A DNA stretch of 64,000 bases from positions 13,967,042 through 14,031,041 of the forward strand of contig NC_079481.1 of NCBI RefSeq assembly GCF_026230105.1, in the 5' to 3' direction. Below the pieces are notes generated by a model that saw nothing but the letters and a program-made list of their open reading frames with translations, did not search any database and was not told where the DNA came from. A program made the translations under genes and the position numbers. Of this stretch, positions 31,821-44,600 are shown piece by piece. Position 1 is the stretch's first letter. Every line of letters starts with the position of its first letter. The stretch is from Diorhabda sublineata (lineage: Eukaryota; Arthropoda; Insecta; Coleoptera; Chrysomelidae).

Positions 31821-32411
31821 AGCCGATTTTACACTTATCAAGTAGCTAAAGCAAGTTACTAAAGCCAGTAACTAAAAGTTAAGTCCGGTTTTTTAGCGAG
31901 TGACTGTATTTTGATAAGTATTAGTTGTGATTTAGTACTGTGGAACTAAACATGGTTGAAGAAATAGGTGCAGTAGTACGGCATTGTATCTTGGACATAT
32001 ATGGTGAATTATCAGAAACGCAGAAGAAATGAAGAAAAATAGAAATAAGCGTTGTTGAGTACGAAAATGGATGAGTCGAAGAGATGTATATGATGCATCG
32101 CCTTTCGCGATATTCTTCTACAAGCTTTAATGTTGTCGCTTTACTTCAACGAGACATTTTAACAAGCTACCAATTCAAATAAAAATAGTCCCTGACCTGT
32201 CTACACTCGTTTAGTCGGCGTTTTATTTGCTGGAAAGCAGTGGTGGGAGGAACTACTTGCTCAAGTAAATAGAAATTGTTTCTATTCAATTGACTAAACA
32301 GTTTACTAAATTAGGTACTTGCGCAAGTACTAAATCAAGTTGTTCTCACCATATAAGTAACTAGATGTAGCTACTTGATTTAGTAACTACTTGACACGTG
32401 TAAACTCGGCT
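31821..32411 (+). mobile_element. PIF/Harbinger-like non-autonomous element
   Basis: Ends AGCCGATTTTACACTTATCA (31821) and the complement of TGACACGTGTAAACTCGGCT (ending 32411) form terminal inverted repeats, flanked on both sides by TTAA/TTA, the target preference of Harbinger elements. Subterminal copies of AGTAACT/ACTAAA recur. Inside, the plus strand reads WMSRRDVYDASPFAIF, resembling the start of Harbinger-associated proteins (W-x-x-R-R/D-x-x-x-A). The coding is otherwise broken. Confidence 0.65.
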
Positions 32412-32495
32412 TAATTTTCGCGGGAGAAGGTTTATCGGTGGGAAAATTTTGTTTAAAACAGGTAAGTCAAGTTATTAGGTTTCACTTTACCTTCA

Positions 32496-32556
32496 GCCTC
32501 TGAAGACGATAACTTGGTTATCGAAACATGCATCAGACAGTGTCTGATGCATGTTT
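32496..32556. mobile_element. Family P half-copy ending in a perfect 33-bp palindrome
   Basis: TCTGAAGACGATAACTTGGT + TATCGAAAC (the family core) leads directly into AAACATGCATCAGACA-G-TGTCTGATGCATGTTT at 32524-32556, a perfect inverted repeat with a 1-nt centre. It looks like an end-to-end joined or aberrantly resolved copy. Confidence 0.7.
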
Positions 32557-33055
32557 CTGTCAATCGCTTCACTTTCTTTCAATCTTTCTCTCTTTGTTTG
32601 TTGACGTCGCTTCGAAAGTTCAAAACAACCCTGGCAGCAAAGAAAATAAGTGAAGTTGAAGAGGAAGACATAGTTAATTAGTGAACGGCACAGTGTTGAT
32701 TTAATCGTTTTAAAAGAGGATATTTGATCGTTTGTACACAGATTGGAATCAATAGATAACCAACTTATTACCAACACTCACCCAAAATCATTATCATCAA
32801 TATATGGATCGTTTTGCGGCTACACAATATAGTTTATTTGAAAATAAAGAAGAGCTATTTCATATGAATAAACTTGACCAAAACTTAAGAAGATACACTT
32901 TGAACCAATTGTCGATTGGTTCCTCCGAATTTTTTCAACACTTCGACAATCGATACGAGTTTTTCCACCGAGAGATTGTCAAATTATGCGGTATTAAGCG
33001 CAAACACATTTTTTAACAACTAGATGTACATGTAATATGAATGTATATGAGTGGA
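32557..33055. other. Unassigned intergenic stretch
   Basis: It contains the dispersed phrase GAAGTTGAAGAGGAAGACA (about 32651), also seen near 13820. The 70-codon plus frame at 32804-33016 has no recognised domain. Confidence 0.35.
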
Positions 33056-33059
33056 ACCA

Positions 33060-33352
33060 ATGTTTTAATGCCTAAATATGACGATAGTTGAAGTGATGAT
33101 CTTGCAATATCAGTAACGCACAGCATCGATGTTTTCTAGCACAATTTTGGACGACCTTCACGAAATTAATCCTGTAGCAAAGTGCGATAACAACAGAATG
33201 AAGAAATCCAGCGGAAGCCGGTACTTCTAGATGGTGCTTCTTCACTAAAAGTCGAAGCGAGTTAATCGGCACTCTACTGTCAAACAAAATGTCAAACTCA
33301 TGTTGGCAATGTGAGATTTGATATTTGACTTAAGTAGCAACCCTCGTAGTGT
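33060..33352 (-). mobile_element. Truncated mariner copy (family M), N-terminal end
   Basis: The minus strand, read inward from the terminus CTTAAGTAGCAACCCTCGTA (about 33331-33350), gives EEAPSRSTGFRW and FREGRPK. This is the second helix-turn-helix and GRP motif of mariner transposases, in shifted frames. The rest of the element is missing. It lies just downstream of the FLVCR gene's poly(A) signal. Confidence 0.6.
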
Positions 33353-33447
33353 AGACGAAAGTTTTTACCATAAAAACTGTGCAAAAACATACGGTTCAGA
33401 ATGAAACTGAAGATTATGAAATTAAAAAAATATATTTCAATAAAAGT

Positions 33448-33453
33448 TTTATT
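33448..33453 (-). promoter_or_regulatory. Polyadenylation signal of the FLVCR-like gene
   Basis: AATAAA on the minus strand, 63 nt past the stop at 33516. Confidence 0.6.
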
Positions 33454-33515
33454 AAAACATTTTGATCAAAAACACAGTCTCTTACAGGCAAATCGAGTTT
33501 GACCTTCTCGTCAAC

Positions 33516-33804
33516 TTATTGCAATGTTGCTTCTTGTTGGTCTGTTAAATTTGCATTTCTTCTCTTCAAATTGTTCGATATAAATAGCACTCCAATGGTA
33601 CATATTCCGAAGATGATAAATATAATTACTTGGGTATATAAGAAGCCAACTGCATCTAAGACCGCTTCTATTATGAAAGTCGCAATAATAGCACATAAGA
33701 AAATAAATGCGTTCAAAATGGAACAACTAACTGATTCTGGTATTGGGTAAGTTACTTCTATCGTATATTCAAAAGCAATTGCTAGGGTACTTGCAATGAA
33801 GAAC
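33516..33804 (-). CDS. FLVCR-like gene, coding exon 8 (C-terminus)
   Basis: Acceptor TTTTTTAG at 33812-33805. Encodes residues 348-442 (GFFIASTLAIAFEYTIEVTY onward, the Gly codon split) through the last two or three membrane segments to a short polar tail (RRNANLTDQQEATLQ) and TAA. Confidence 0.93.
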
Positions 33805-36800
33805 CTAAAAAAGAGATATAATAAAGATATTTCATAAATAATGTATAACTAAGTAGCTCCCAGAAGAGTTTCTTGGTATCATTAAGTAACATAAATAGTT
33901 GAAAGGACCAGTTTGTTTTAATACAAAAACTGATGCTTTCTAAATTGCAGAAGGAATTGGGTTTGAAAAGCAACGATCGCACCATTACATACAAAGGAAA
34001 AATCGAAGCATAAACTATTTTAAGAAACTACCAGTGCGGTTTTTAACAATCTGGATCAACCACGAATCAAATATTTATGTTAAAACGAGTACTACCGATT
34101 TCACACAAGCTCTAAAAATTTTGAAAAAGGTATATAAATTAATATAAATGTTACTAAGGCACACAAAAATTATTAATAGAGTAGACGTAGAAGACACAGT
34201 TAACGTTAAGGCGATTATTTAAGACGCCATCCACATGGTAAAGGCACCATGGACGATCCAGCATGCTGTTGATGCATGAAAGGTGAAGAAACTACAAACC
34301 AGGTCATTGGTAGGTGCTCAGTACTACATGTGCGGATTCAACCAATTATGCACGTCTCATATAGTTTGACTAGTGACGTTTACAGTTTAAAACCAAAGTG
34401 CCTGATTAGCTTTTTAAAGGGCATCGGCCTTTGTTGTAGTGGGCTATGATGGACTTATCAGAAGTCTTATATCCAATCTAAGTTTGAACTATCAAGAACT
34501 AAAACAAGGAGATGCACTATCCACCAAGTTGTTCAACTTGACCTCGAAGAATATGATTAGAAAAATGGTCAATAGGCTTCACTAAAAATAAGGGTTAGTA
34601 TATGAATGAATAAGTCAAATCAGAAAGTGATTTTAGAGAGCCAACTAGATAAATATGGCGGATGAGGGGATAAATCTTATATTGGTTGTTGCAAACGCAT
34701 TGTTATGATACAACAAAAGTTTTTTGGTCATCAAATACTGTCGGTTTTTCGGCGTCAAAACATGACAGAATATTCTCATATTATAATATTGACCAGTTAT
34801 CATTTTCCCTCGGAAAAAATAGCAGAAATAAGTCATAGAAGCAATCAGTCTTCCAAAAATATGCAATTGAAAGAAGGCTGGTGTAGATAGGAGAAGAAAA
34901 CTCCAGTACCACCATAGAAGAAGATGATAGTGTTCCCCAAAGACAATAAATAATATTAATAGATTTGTCATATGAGAAACAGAAAACATAGAAGAATTTG
35001 AGGTAATACAAAGGCCAAGATGATCATATAAGACGCCATCTACATAATAAAGCACCATGGATGATCCAGAATGTCGTTGATTCAAGAAAGAGAAAGAAAC
35101 TACAGACCAGGTAATTGGTGGGTACCCAGGACCTGCACGTGTGAGGTTCAAACAATTATGTACTTCTTATAGTTTGCCTAGTGACGTTTAAAAGTGAAGA
35201 CGACACAATCAGTTTTCCAGAACTATATAATTGAAAGAAATCTGGTGTAGATAGAAACAACTGGAATAGAAAACTTAGAGACTCTGTAGCACCATAGAAG
35301 ATGATTCTTTTTCCCATGGACAATAAATAATAGCTGCTAATGTTAATGATTGATGAATTTGGTGAAAATTCGTATAAACAAATATTTTAAATTCAAAATA
35401 AATGTTAGAATATTAGATTGACGCTTACCCAAATAGTGGTATAGTGATAAACGTCGCTATCCTTAATTGTAATACCATTGAAATCACATAAAAAATATAA
35501 GTAATTGTTCCACATGCGAGAACGGCTAAAGTTGTTTTTCTGAAAAAATTAAAATAGATGAGAGACGTACAGTGCCACCAAATATTGGTGTGGCACTGTA
35601 CGTCTTTCATCTTTAGTACTTAAAACCAGTTTAAATTATTGATTCATTAAATTACTGTATTGAACCAACAGATAGAAAGTTTTACATTTTATAAATCTGT
35701 CGTGCACTGTGCAGTTAAATTGGTAAAATGTACTGATATAACATTTTGAACGAGTGACAAAAGTACATCGAAATCTAGAAATGTGCTTGATAAAACCATT
35801 GTCTACGGGATATCTCAAAATTTGATTGCTAAGAACATTATCTACAAGATATCTCGATGTGCTTGCTAAAAACATTTAATGGTACTTACTTAAACTGATG
35901 AGTTTTGTCCAATATAAAACCAAAAACCACACTTCCTATACAACCACCAAAAATAATTGTAACTAATGAAATTATTCCTATATCAGTTTCCCCATCCTAA
36001 AAAAAAATTAACTGACCAAACTAATTAGCCTAATTCGATTTATTTCTATGTTCCTCGGCGTATTTATGATTATTTTCCCATGATATAATTATATGTACAC
36101 CAGACTATTGGATTTGTCTGTTGATGATGCCCTACCTATCACTTTAGTTTCTTATCTAAAAAAACGTCTAGAAGTTCTTTTTTGGTATGATAAACCACGA
36201 GTGACCCCAAGAAATTGAAATTAATATTTTGCCTTCACTATTTTAACAGTTAACATATACTTGTGTATACTTGATTACAATAAGTGATTTTAAAAATGTT
36301 TTTGTTATTATAATTTTAACGATTACTTAATAAAAAAGGTACAAATAACTATAAGAAAAGGTCAATTTTAAGAGAATTTGTTATTACTTTTAATTGTAAA
36401 AACATGATAAATCAACATTTTTTCAATTTGTTCGTTTTTTTGTGTAGATTATGAAAAAACATATAACAACTTCATTTGATTATTTGGAAAAAAATTATAC
36501 GTGAATGAGTTAATTTTCATGAACGTTTAAAGCCCTGAAACCAATATAAGTTTTTAATTTTTTTATTCCCACAATTTTTCACGTAAATCCGCCGTAAAAT
36601 CCGATTTTAAAAAAAATCATCGAAATTTGATAATTTTTCAATTTTCTAGAGCCAAAAAACGAGGAGACCGCGAAAGTATGAATTAACCCAAAAGTTTGAT
36701 AGCTTATATTTATGACATACTTGAAAAGTGGAAGGAAAATAATAAGGGGTTTTGAAGAGAAATTACACCCCTTAAGAACCAATATACACTTCACTTTTAA

Positions 36801-39800
36801 GTTTCAGGTAGCCACTTGAAATGTCCAGTTATCTTTTATTATACCCAGTGATAATAATGCATAATAGAGTTTAGGATTTGTGAGGTGAATATTTCATATT
36901 TACGAGGTGAGAATTGAACTTGAAATTTATTATTTATAACCATAAATTGTTTTAAACGGCTTGGTACGTCGAAGCTAAAGGCGTGCACATTAATTCCTCC
37001 GAGGGGTTAACTAAAATATCTATTAATCACACTAGTCATCTAAAATGTTGAATGTTTAGTTTTCTTTGTTTTTATTTTACTAATTTATATTCCATATACT
37101 CCAGATGTACCTATCCCAACAAAGCTCAATAACTTTTTTATAATAAGAATAGTCGTGCAACTTTAAACCCAGAAACGTGGGGTCGTATGAGAAATTTTTT
37201 TTATCACAGCATTATTTTCACGTCAGTCACTCGCTCCCCAATTTTTTGCATCCCGGAACACTCTGTATATTAAACAAAGTACACTTTGGAGCATCATGGT
37301 TTCTGAAAAGTCTCAGAATAATCCGATAATGTCGAGCCAGCTGAATGAATATAAACAAGGTAAATCAAATAGATTAATACTTACGGGAAAATAATGTATA
37401 TAGAATGTATTAATAACAATGGCGAACGCATTCCATAGTCCATTCACTATTCCAAAAACAACTAATATTATTATATAATCTCTATTTTTCATTAATAATT
37501 TACAATCCTTCCAGAATCTCGATTTATTTTCTTCCAGCTGCGTCAGAAGTTGTAGCTGCGATATACTAGGTGGCAATTTCGGTTTACTTCGGAAAACTAT
37601 AAAAATAATATATATCTGGAATAGTATGAAAAAATTAAATTTCAACTAAGGTTGAATGTAGTATACATCAGCTCCATATAGTTTCATGGCAAGAAGAGAA
37701 AATAGATCGACAATAGAATCAATTTTTATCCTCAGAAAATTAATTGAATATCAAAAATCTCTGTTCTTTTGTTTTATCGATCTCAAGAAAGCATTTGGTA
37801 GAATTCAAATAGCTGACATCATTGATATACTTCGAGAATACAGGCGTAGATAAATCATTTTATAATGATTTATCTACGCCTATGGTAGATCAAACAAAAT
37901 TGTCGGCAAGAGTTTTTATAATCTACAACTGAAATTGGAAAAACTATGACACAACTTCTGATTACAAGAGTATGGGAGCGATTGAAACTAGGTAGAAAGT
38001 CATCAATGGGTTTTCCAGTACCGAAATCCCGAACATTTTCCGAATTTTATCCTTCGGTTTCAGTATACTTAGCTCAAACTGTTTCGTGGAAATGGTTTTT
38101 TACAAATGGCACTGATGTAAGAAATAAATGTACCCCCAATTTGAAAAAAAAAGCGAGTCGATGACCGGATTATAATTGTATTGATTTTAATAAATATGTT
38201 AAAACCAATAAACATATGTTAAAACAAAAAAATGAAAAATTTCACTATATAATTTTGTTTTCTACTTAGTCCGGGTAAAAAACTAAGTTCCCGTTTTTTC
38301 CATTTTTAAACATTCTCCCCTTATATATTTTTATCGACCAATAGGCATTAATGTTTTATTTTACTGCTGATTTCGAAAAAAGTATATTTTTTCATATTAA
38401 AACTGATTTATAAGTAGACTTACACAGAACTACGATTAAAAATATAATAGCTCCAGTAATTGCATTATACAACGTCATCTGGTATATTCCCCTACCTATG
38501 TCTTCTATATTTTCACCTTTTTCAACTACAAAAGATGGAATGAAAGCACCAATCGCTGCCCCTAAAAGTTCATATCAAATTTTAGTGGATATAATTTAAT
38601 ATAATCGTTGGTTTAAACAAGACTAATTTTTCATAGACGTTTTTATAAACATTATAGAAGAAAAATCATAGCCTTCTACTCTGTATATATATACTTCTTA
38701 AACACCCCGGGGTATATAAATTCGGCTGAATTAATTAGCTAACCCACGGTAAAACAAAGGTCGTTTTAAATTCACTGGTAAATCAGTCAAAAAGTGTCAC
38801 AGGTTAGGTTTCCACGACAATATTTATTACATACATCAATTACCTTTTTGTTATGTAACAAACAATTCCATCAATCAAAACTCTTTTGAATATTTCATTA
38901 ATTGTGGTTAGGTTAGGTTCTAAATGTTTTCCAGATAATATTTTGAATTTAAATATTGAATTGATGGCTTCCAGACCATATCGCCGTTTCATTATTTCCT
39001 CTTTTTTTGTCTATTATTCTTAAAGCCACCTCTACTTTTTTCATTAACTGGAACTGGTTCTTTCCGTGTCTTTCACTAAGAAATTGACTTCCTGTATCCG
39101 TTGTAAGATTTGTATTCAAATGTTGACACCATATAAAAACTCCCGAGCAATCATAGAACTATCAAATATTTGCATTTTTCACGACAATTACTTTTTTGTC
39201 CGATTTTTTTTGCATGACTTTCATTCACTATTTAACGAAGTTTCTAGACTATATGGTCCACATCTTTGCTAAAGAATATTTCGAATTGGAGCTGGATTTT
39301 GAATTAGAATTAGACTAAAAACTATTGTCTGTCGCAGTAAATATAACAGATCTGCATTCTGGGTAATAATATATTTTTCTCCATAGAGCCCTGTCCTTAG
39401 TTATTTTTGTTTATTACTATCATTCTCAAATCAACTCTATTTCTTTCAGTCAATTGGTTCTTCTTTTGTCATAGTTCAAATACTGCCTTATTAGTTTTGG
39501 AAGCTAATGCATCCCATGAATTTGTTTTTATATCTACCTGTCATAGGGGGTACTAGTCAATGCTTATCCCAGATTTTCTGGTAGGAATATTTCGAAAAAA
39601 TTGTGTATATACAGCTTCAGTAAATGGAAATGCATTTATGTTTACGATTCGATGTTTTCATTGGTAAACAGTGGAGATGATAAGTCCGCGTGGACTGACG
39701 GTTTGTTAGATATTTACCTAATTTTATACGGGGAGTAAACATTATTTTTCATTTCTTAATTTGGTATGAGTGCCGTGCGTATTTATGAAATATAGATTAT

Positions 39801-41139
39801 TTACTATATAAAGTGATGATGATAAAAAATTACAAAAAAACAAATAAAATATCCTCCATTTTCATGGATACATACATCCATTAATCTTCTAAACGATTGT
39901 ACAACAGCTATGAGATCATTAAAGTGATGTTGAGTTCTGTCTTCCAATTCTTGACGTGAATTTACCTGTGTAGTATCTTTACCTGTGGGGCGTGGTTCCC
40001 ATGTTGGTAAACACGGCTCTAGATAGTCGTCAGATTATGACACAGCACGTCTAGGACATCAAGATGAACCGTATATATCTAGCGCGAGTATCACAAAATG
40101 GCAAACATTATAATAATGGCCGCGAGTTTGTTTCATATGTTAATGGTCAGATTATTGAAAGAGAGTTTTCACTGATGCGCTAGATTAATTTTTTTTCATG
40201 TTTAACCCTTACGTACGACCACCCGTATCAGATTAACATACGTACATTATTAAAAATACTTAGGACTTTGTAAATGACATATTTTTGAAAATCTATAGCC
40301 CTTCCTCCCATCGATGAAAATGTATACATTATATAAAATTTTTCCCCTTATCATTTGAACTTTGCAGCCCTCTATAAAACTAAAGTTAGTCCCCAATTAG
40401 CATCGTGGGCCATAATTAACCATAATAATAATAATAAAGAGCTTAGGTTACTAAATTTATTATTACTTCATACCATCATCGGTTATCACTTAAAATTTTC
40501 AAATCAAAATATTCCAAAAACGGTACATACTGTCGAGTTTTACTAAAAGGATGTATAAAAGTGCTTCCACTTAAAATTTTTCTAACTCAATCTAACCTAA
40601 TAAATCATGTTTAATACTACTTAGTAAGAACCGCGTAAATAGCGCCCTCTATGAGAGTTAGATATATAAACAAATTCATGGGATATATTGGATTGTTTTA
40701 ATTCAACGTTTTTTATGTTGAATATGGATTTTTTACTGAGCAAACCACAAATATGTTTTTATTTCTTATCTATCCTAAAAACGGGGTCTTCTTTTTTGAA
40801 AAACCTTATACAATACCATGGACCTTAAAGTGAAAATGGTATACCCAACTGTGTTCCTAATACTGCTATGGCACACGCTGTTGACACTTCGTTTGGACCA
40901 AACCATGTCGACGCAAACTTTGAAGGAATATTCAACATATAAACTTGTCCAATCGCACAAAACGCTTGTCCAATCAACACCACGTATATTCTAGAAGGAT
41001 CCGCAGCAAATACTTTTATTATTAATCCTACTAGTGTTAATCCCGTACTTACTACAGCTGTTACTTTCAAATTCTGAAAATAGAAATTATTTAACTTTGA
41101 AACTTTCAGATATATTTAAAACTCGTAGTTGTTTCTTCT

Positions 41140-41195
<56 letters not shown>

Positions 41196-41550
41196 AGCGG
41201 TTTCTTATTGGGAACGTGGCAATGAAACACCAAAGTGGCGTTGAATTTTCATAGAATTTGTTTTTTCAAAATCTAAAAGAATGCATAAATCACACTAAGG
41301 TTATCAGTTTTCTTATTAATGCATTGATCATTTTGGGCAATATAAGTTGTTTCTAAAAAAGTTACTATGAAAAATCACCGAAAATCTTAATTAGTTATTG
41401 TAAGTAAAATTTTATACATATTTCTTTTATTGTATTTGACCATATTTTCAGTCCCAGATGATGAATACATAAGTATTCGAAAGCTCGGAAAATATATTAA
41501 AGTTAGTCCCCTTTTGTGTGTCATTGCAACGTTCCCAATAAGCAACCGCT

Positions 41551-41612
<62 letters not shown>

Positions 41613-44600
41613 GGTGTTTCGGAATAGCACTCCAATCTCTCGGGAAATGATTCTATAGGTAAATATAAGGAGAATTAAATTTTCTGTAAGTTTTATTTGA
41701 AAGTTTAATGCATTTATTGGGCATTTAACGAAGTTATTTTACTCCAAACGTAAAAAACGTGTATTTTGGAGTTGAGTTTTTTGCATTTTAAGTCAGTTAA
41801 CGTAAAAACTATTACAGTTATAGATCTGAGACCTATTTTATCCAATGTTTCAGGTCAAAATACGTATACCAAACAAATTTGCATGACAGAAACCCGAGAC
41901 ATTCAATATGGCTACCTATTATTGGTGCATCAGGAATCCGGGAGACATCTATCTCTTACGAAGCGTTTTTGGAAGTTTTGTTATACCAACTTTTTTCCTC
42001 ATATTTACTTATTGAATCATTTCCCGAGAGATTGGAGTGCTATTCCGAAGCACCCTCTATACAGGGTCTTTCAAAAAGTTCGCAAGCGAGCTATAACAAT
42101 GCATTAAGCGAAAAAAAAACGATTAAAAATCACTAAATAATCACATGTCTATAAGTATTTAGCTGCTGCCGCATTGGGTTTAGCATACGTTTTGACTATT
42201 TGGAATAAATACTTTTATGGCTCTCTGGACCGCTCGATAGGTTTGATTGGCTAAACCTTATTGTTAATTTGCGATTAATCTAAGCGTTATAGACATTGAT
42301 TGTGATTATTTGGTGATTTTTAATCGATTTTTTTCGCTTGATGCTGTGATATAACTCGCATGCGAACATTTTGAAAGACCCTGTATATACATGTATCACA
42401 AACCTATATGGGTCATGTCAAGGTTATAGTGTGTATACAGAACAACAGACGGCTGTATAATGGCTGGTGCGAGATTTAACTCATGCTGAGGAGTTTGCTC
42501 ACATCAAAATAGTGGATAGAAAGTTTTAGTAAGAACTTATGTCAGATTTTTGACATCAAATCCGAAACTGCAATATTGTGATCTTTCCATTCCATGTAAA
42601 CTGAAACGTCATTTTCGCTTGTCAGCCAAAAATCTAATTTGCAAATCATATGTTAAAAAACTTTCAAATAATTAATTACCTATTTGAATGAACATATTTC
42701 ACACTTTTAAATGACTAATACTACGCATAAATAGTTTCCGCACTAACACAGCTTCGTCGACATTTTTTTCTCCATATACGATCTAATTGAAGCGACTATA
42801 AGTAGTAGCAAAATAATATATAAAAATTAATTCACTGTTTATTTTTATTACACCTCGTATAGATAAATACCTGTATATACTCACATATTTTTCTATGAGA
42901 AAGCTGATAGGTAAAAACAATAAAATATTTATTATAAAAAATATCAATCCTGTTATGTCTACTAAGAAATTGTCTACATTGAAATACCTGAAAAATATTA
43001 AAGAATTATCTCCAAAATGTGAATTACATGTCATCATTAAAATTTAAGAAAACCAAAAATTACAATTGAAAATGATACTTCTTTTAATTTTGGACGTTTC
43101 AGATTTATTTTAGTAGAATATATCGATAAATTTCAAAACTTACACTAATATGCATTGAATTAATTTGATAGTTGTTGTAAAGGCCCCTATACAGGGTCGT
43201 TCATGACGAGCTGAATCGATTTGCATATGAGAAAGTACAGGGACTAGTGTTGTGAAAATTTCCTGCATGGGTTTTTCGAAATGCTCGTTTCAGCTAAAAT
43301 AACTTCCAGAATAACCGGAAGTGAACCCAAACTTCGTTATTTTAAACGGAATACTATGGTTTTTATTAAATTTTTGGAATCTACGCGAAATTTCAATAAA
43401 ACTTTATATAAGGCATAGTATGCCTAAAGTCCACCATTTTTTAATTATTTCACATTTTCGAAATTTTTTGACACATGCAGAACTCCACTAAAAAAATTAT
43501 ATTTCCAAGTTTAAGTGAGTCAGGTCTAATATTTTTGGAATTTAGACAAATAACACTTACAGCTTTAGAAATCTGTGAAAACCTTGACAAAAATCTATAT
43601 AGGGTGTTCAGAAAATGGTGCCGAATTTCGTTATCTATAATCGATAAAAATCGAAAACTTAATTTTAGCAACCCCTATTTTTTCGTTAGTAAATTCATAT
43701 ATCTTATATTAACAGATTTTGTAGAAACTTGAAAAAACTGAAATTTTCATGGTTTTTAATTGTCGGTTGTCTGGAGCGACCAAAAAAGCTAAAATATCCA
43801 CAAACAAACAAACAATGAAAACAGCTTGACGTTTAAGCGTTGCAAAAGTGCCCATCATGTCCCGTTTAGGATTTATTAATGAAGATTATTTCAATTTGCT
43901 GGTAATATACGGGAAATATGGGAATGCATTTCGAACGCCTACAAAAACGGTTAATTTGAGATATATGAATTTATCAACGAATTTGAAGCGTAGAATCCAG
44001 GAGAAAGAGAAAAATAGGGGTTGCTATTAGAAAAAATTAAGTTTTTGAAGTTTTTAGATAGCGAAATTCGGCACCATTGTCTGAACACCCTATATATAAC
44101 GGTATAACCGGAAGTTTCAGAAAACTGAAATTACTTCAGCTGAAATGAGCATTTCGAAAAACCCATGCAAGCAAATTTTCTGAACACTAGTCGCTGTACT
44201 TTCCCATATACATATCGACTCAGTTCGTCCTGAAGGACCCTGTACATATGGTAAGGAAAAATGTTTTGATGTTTAATTTTTGTTAAACAAGACGTGGTTT
44301 TATCACGAGGAGTTTCAGCAATATAATTTTTAATTATTAATTTCGTCTCACATTCAGTTTGTTTTGTAACTTAGGTCCATTTTACAAGTGAAGTTTAAAC
44401 CTCAAAAGTCGGTTTAAACTACAGATACAGTTTTATTCACGTTTTATTTGTGAAACTGATAACCCGAACTCAACTTTTTCAAATTATATACTTTTGTAAA
44501 ATATTTATAGGGGTTTTGGGAGAAAGATTGAGGATTTGCATTTTTTTGTTAAACTCGATGATGATGAAGAAATTATCGGCATTGCCGAGAAAACAAAAAG

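Larger units (their letters stand above)
33805..35428 (-). other. FLVCR intron 7 with a segmental direct repeat
   Basis: 1.6 kb. The right half carries LINE-derived sequence duplicated within the intron (see the LINE entries at 34170 and 34990). The remaining 360 bp next to exon 8 has no feature. Confidence 0.5.

Noticed and set aside
41034..41635. Frames with long Tyr-Ile repeats
   Set aside because: Translation of (TA)n microsatellite in an intron.
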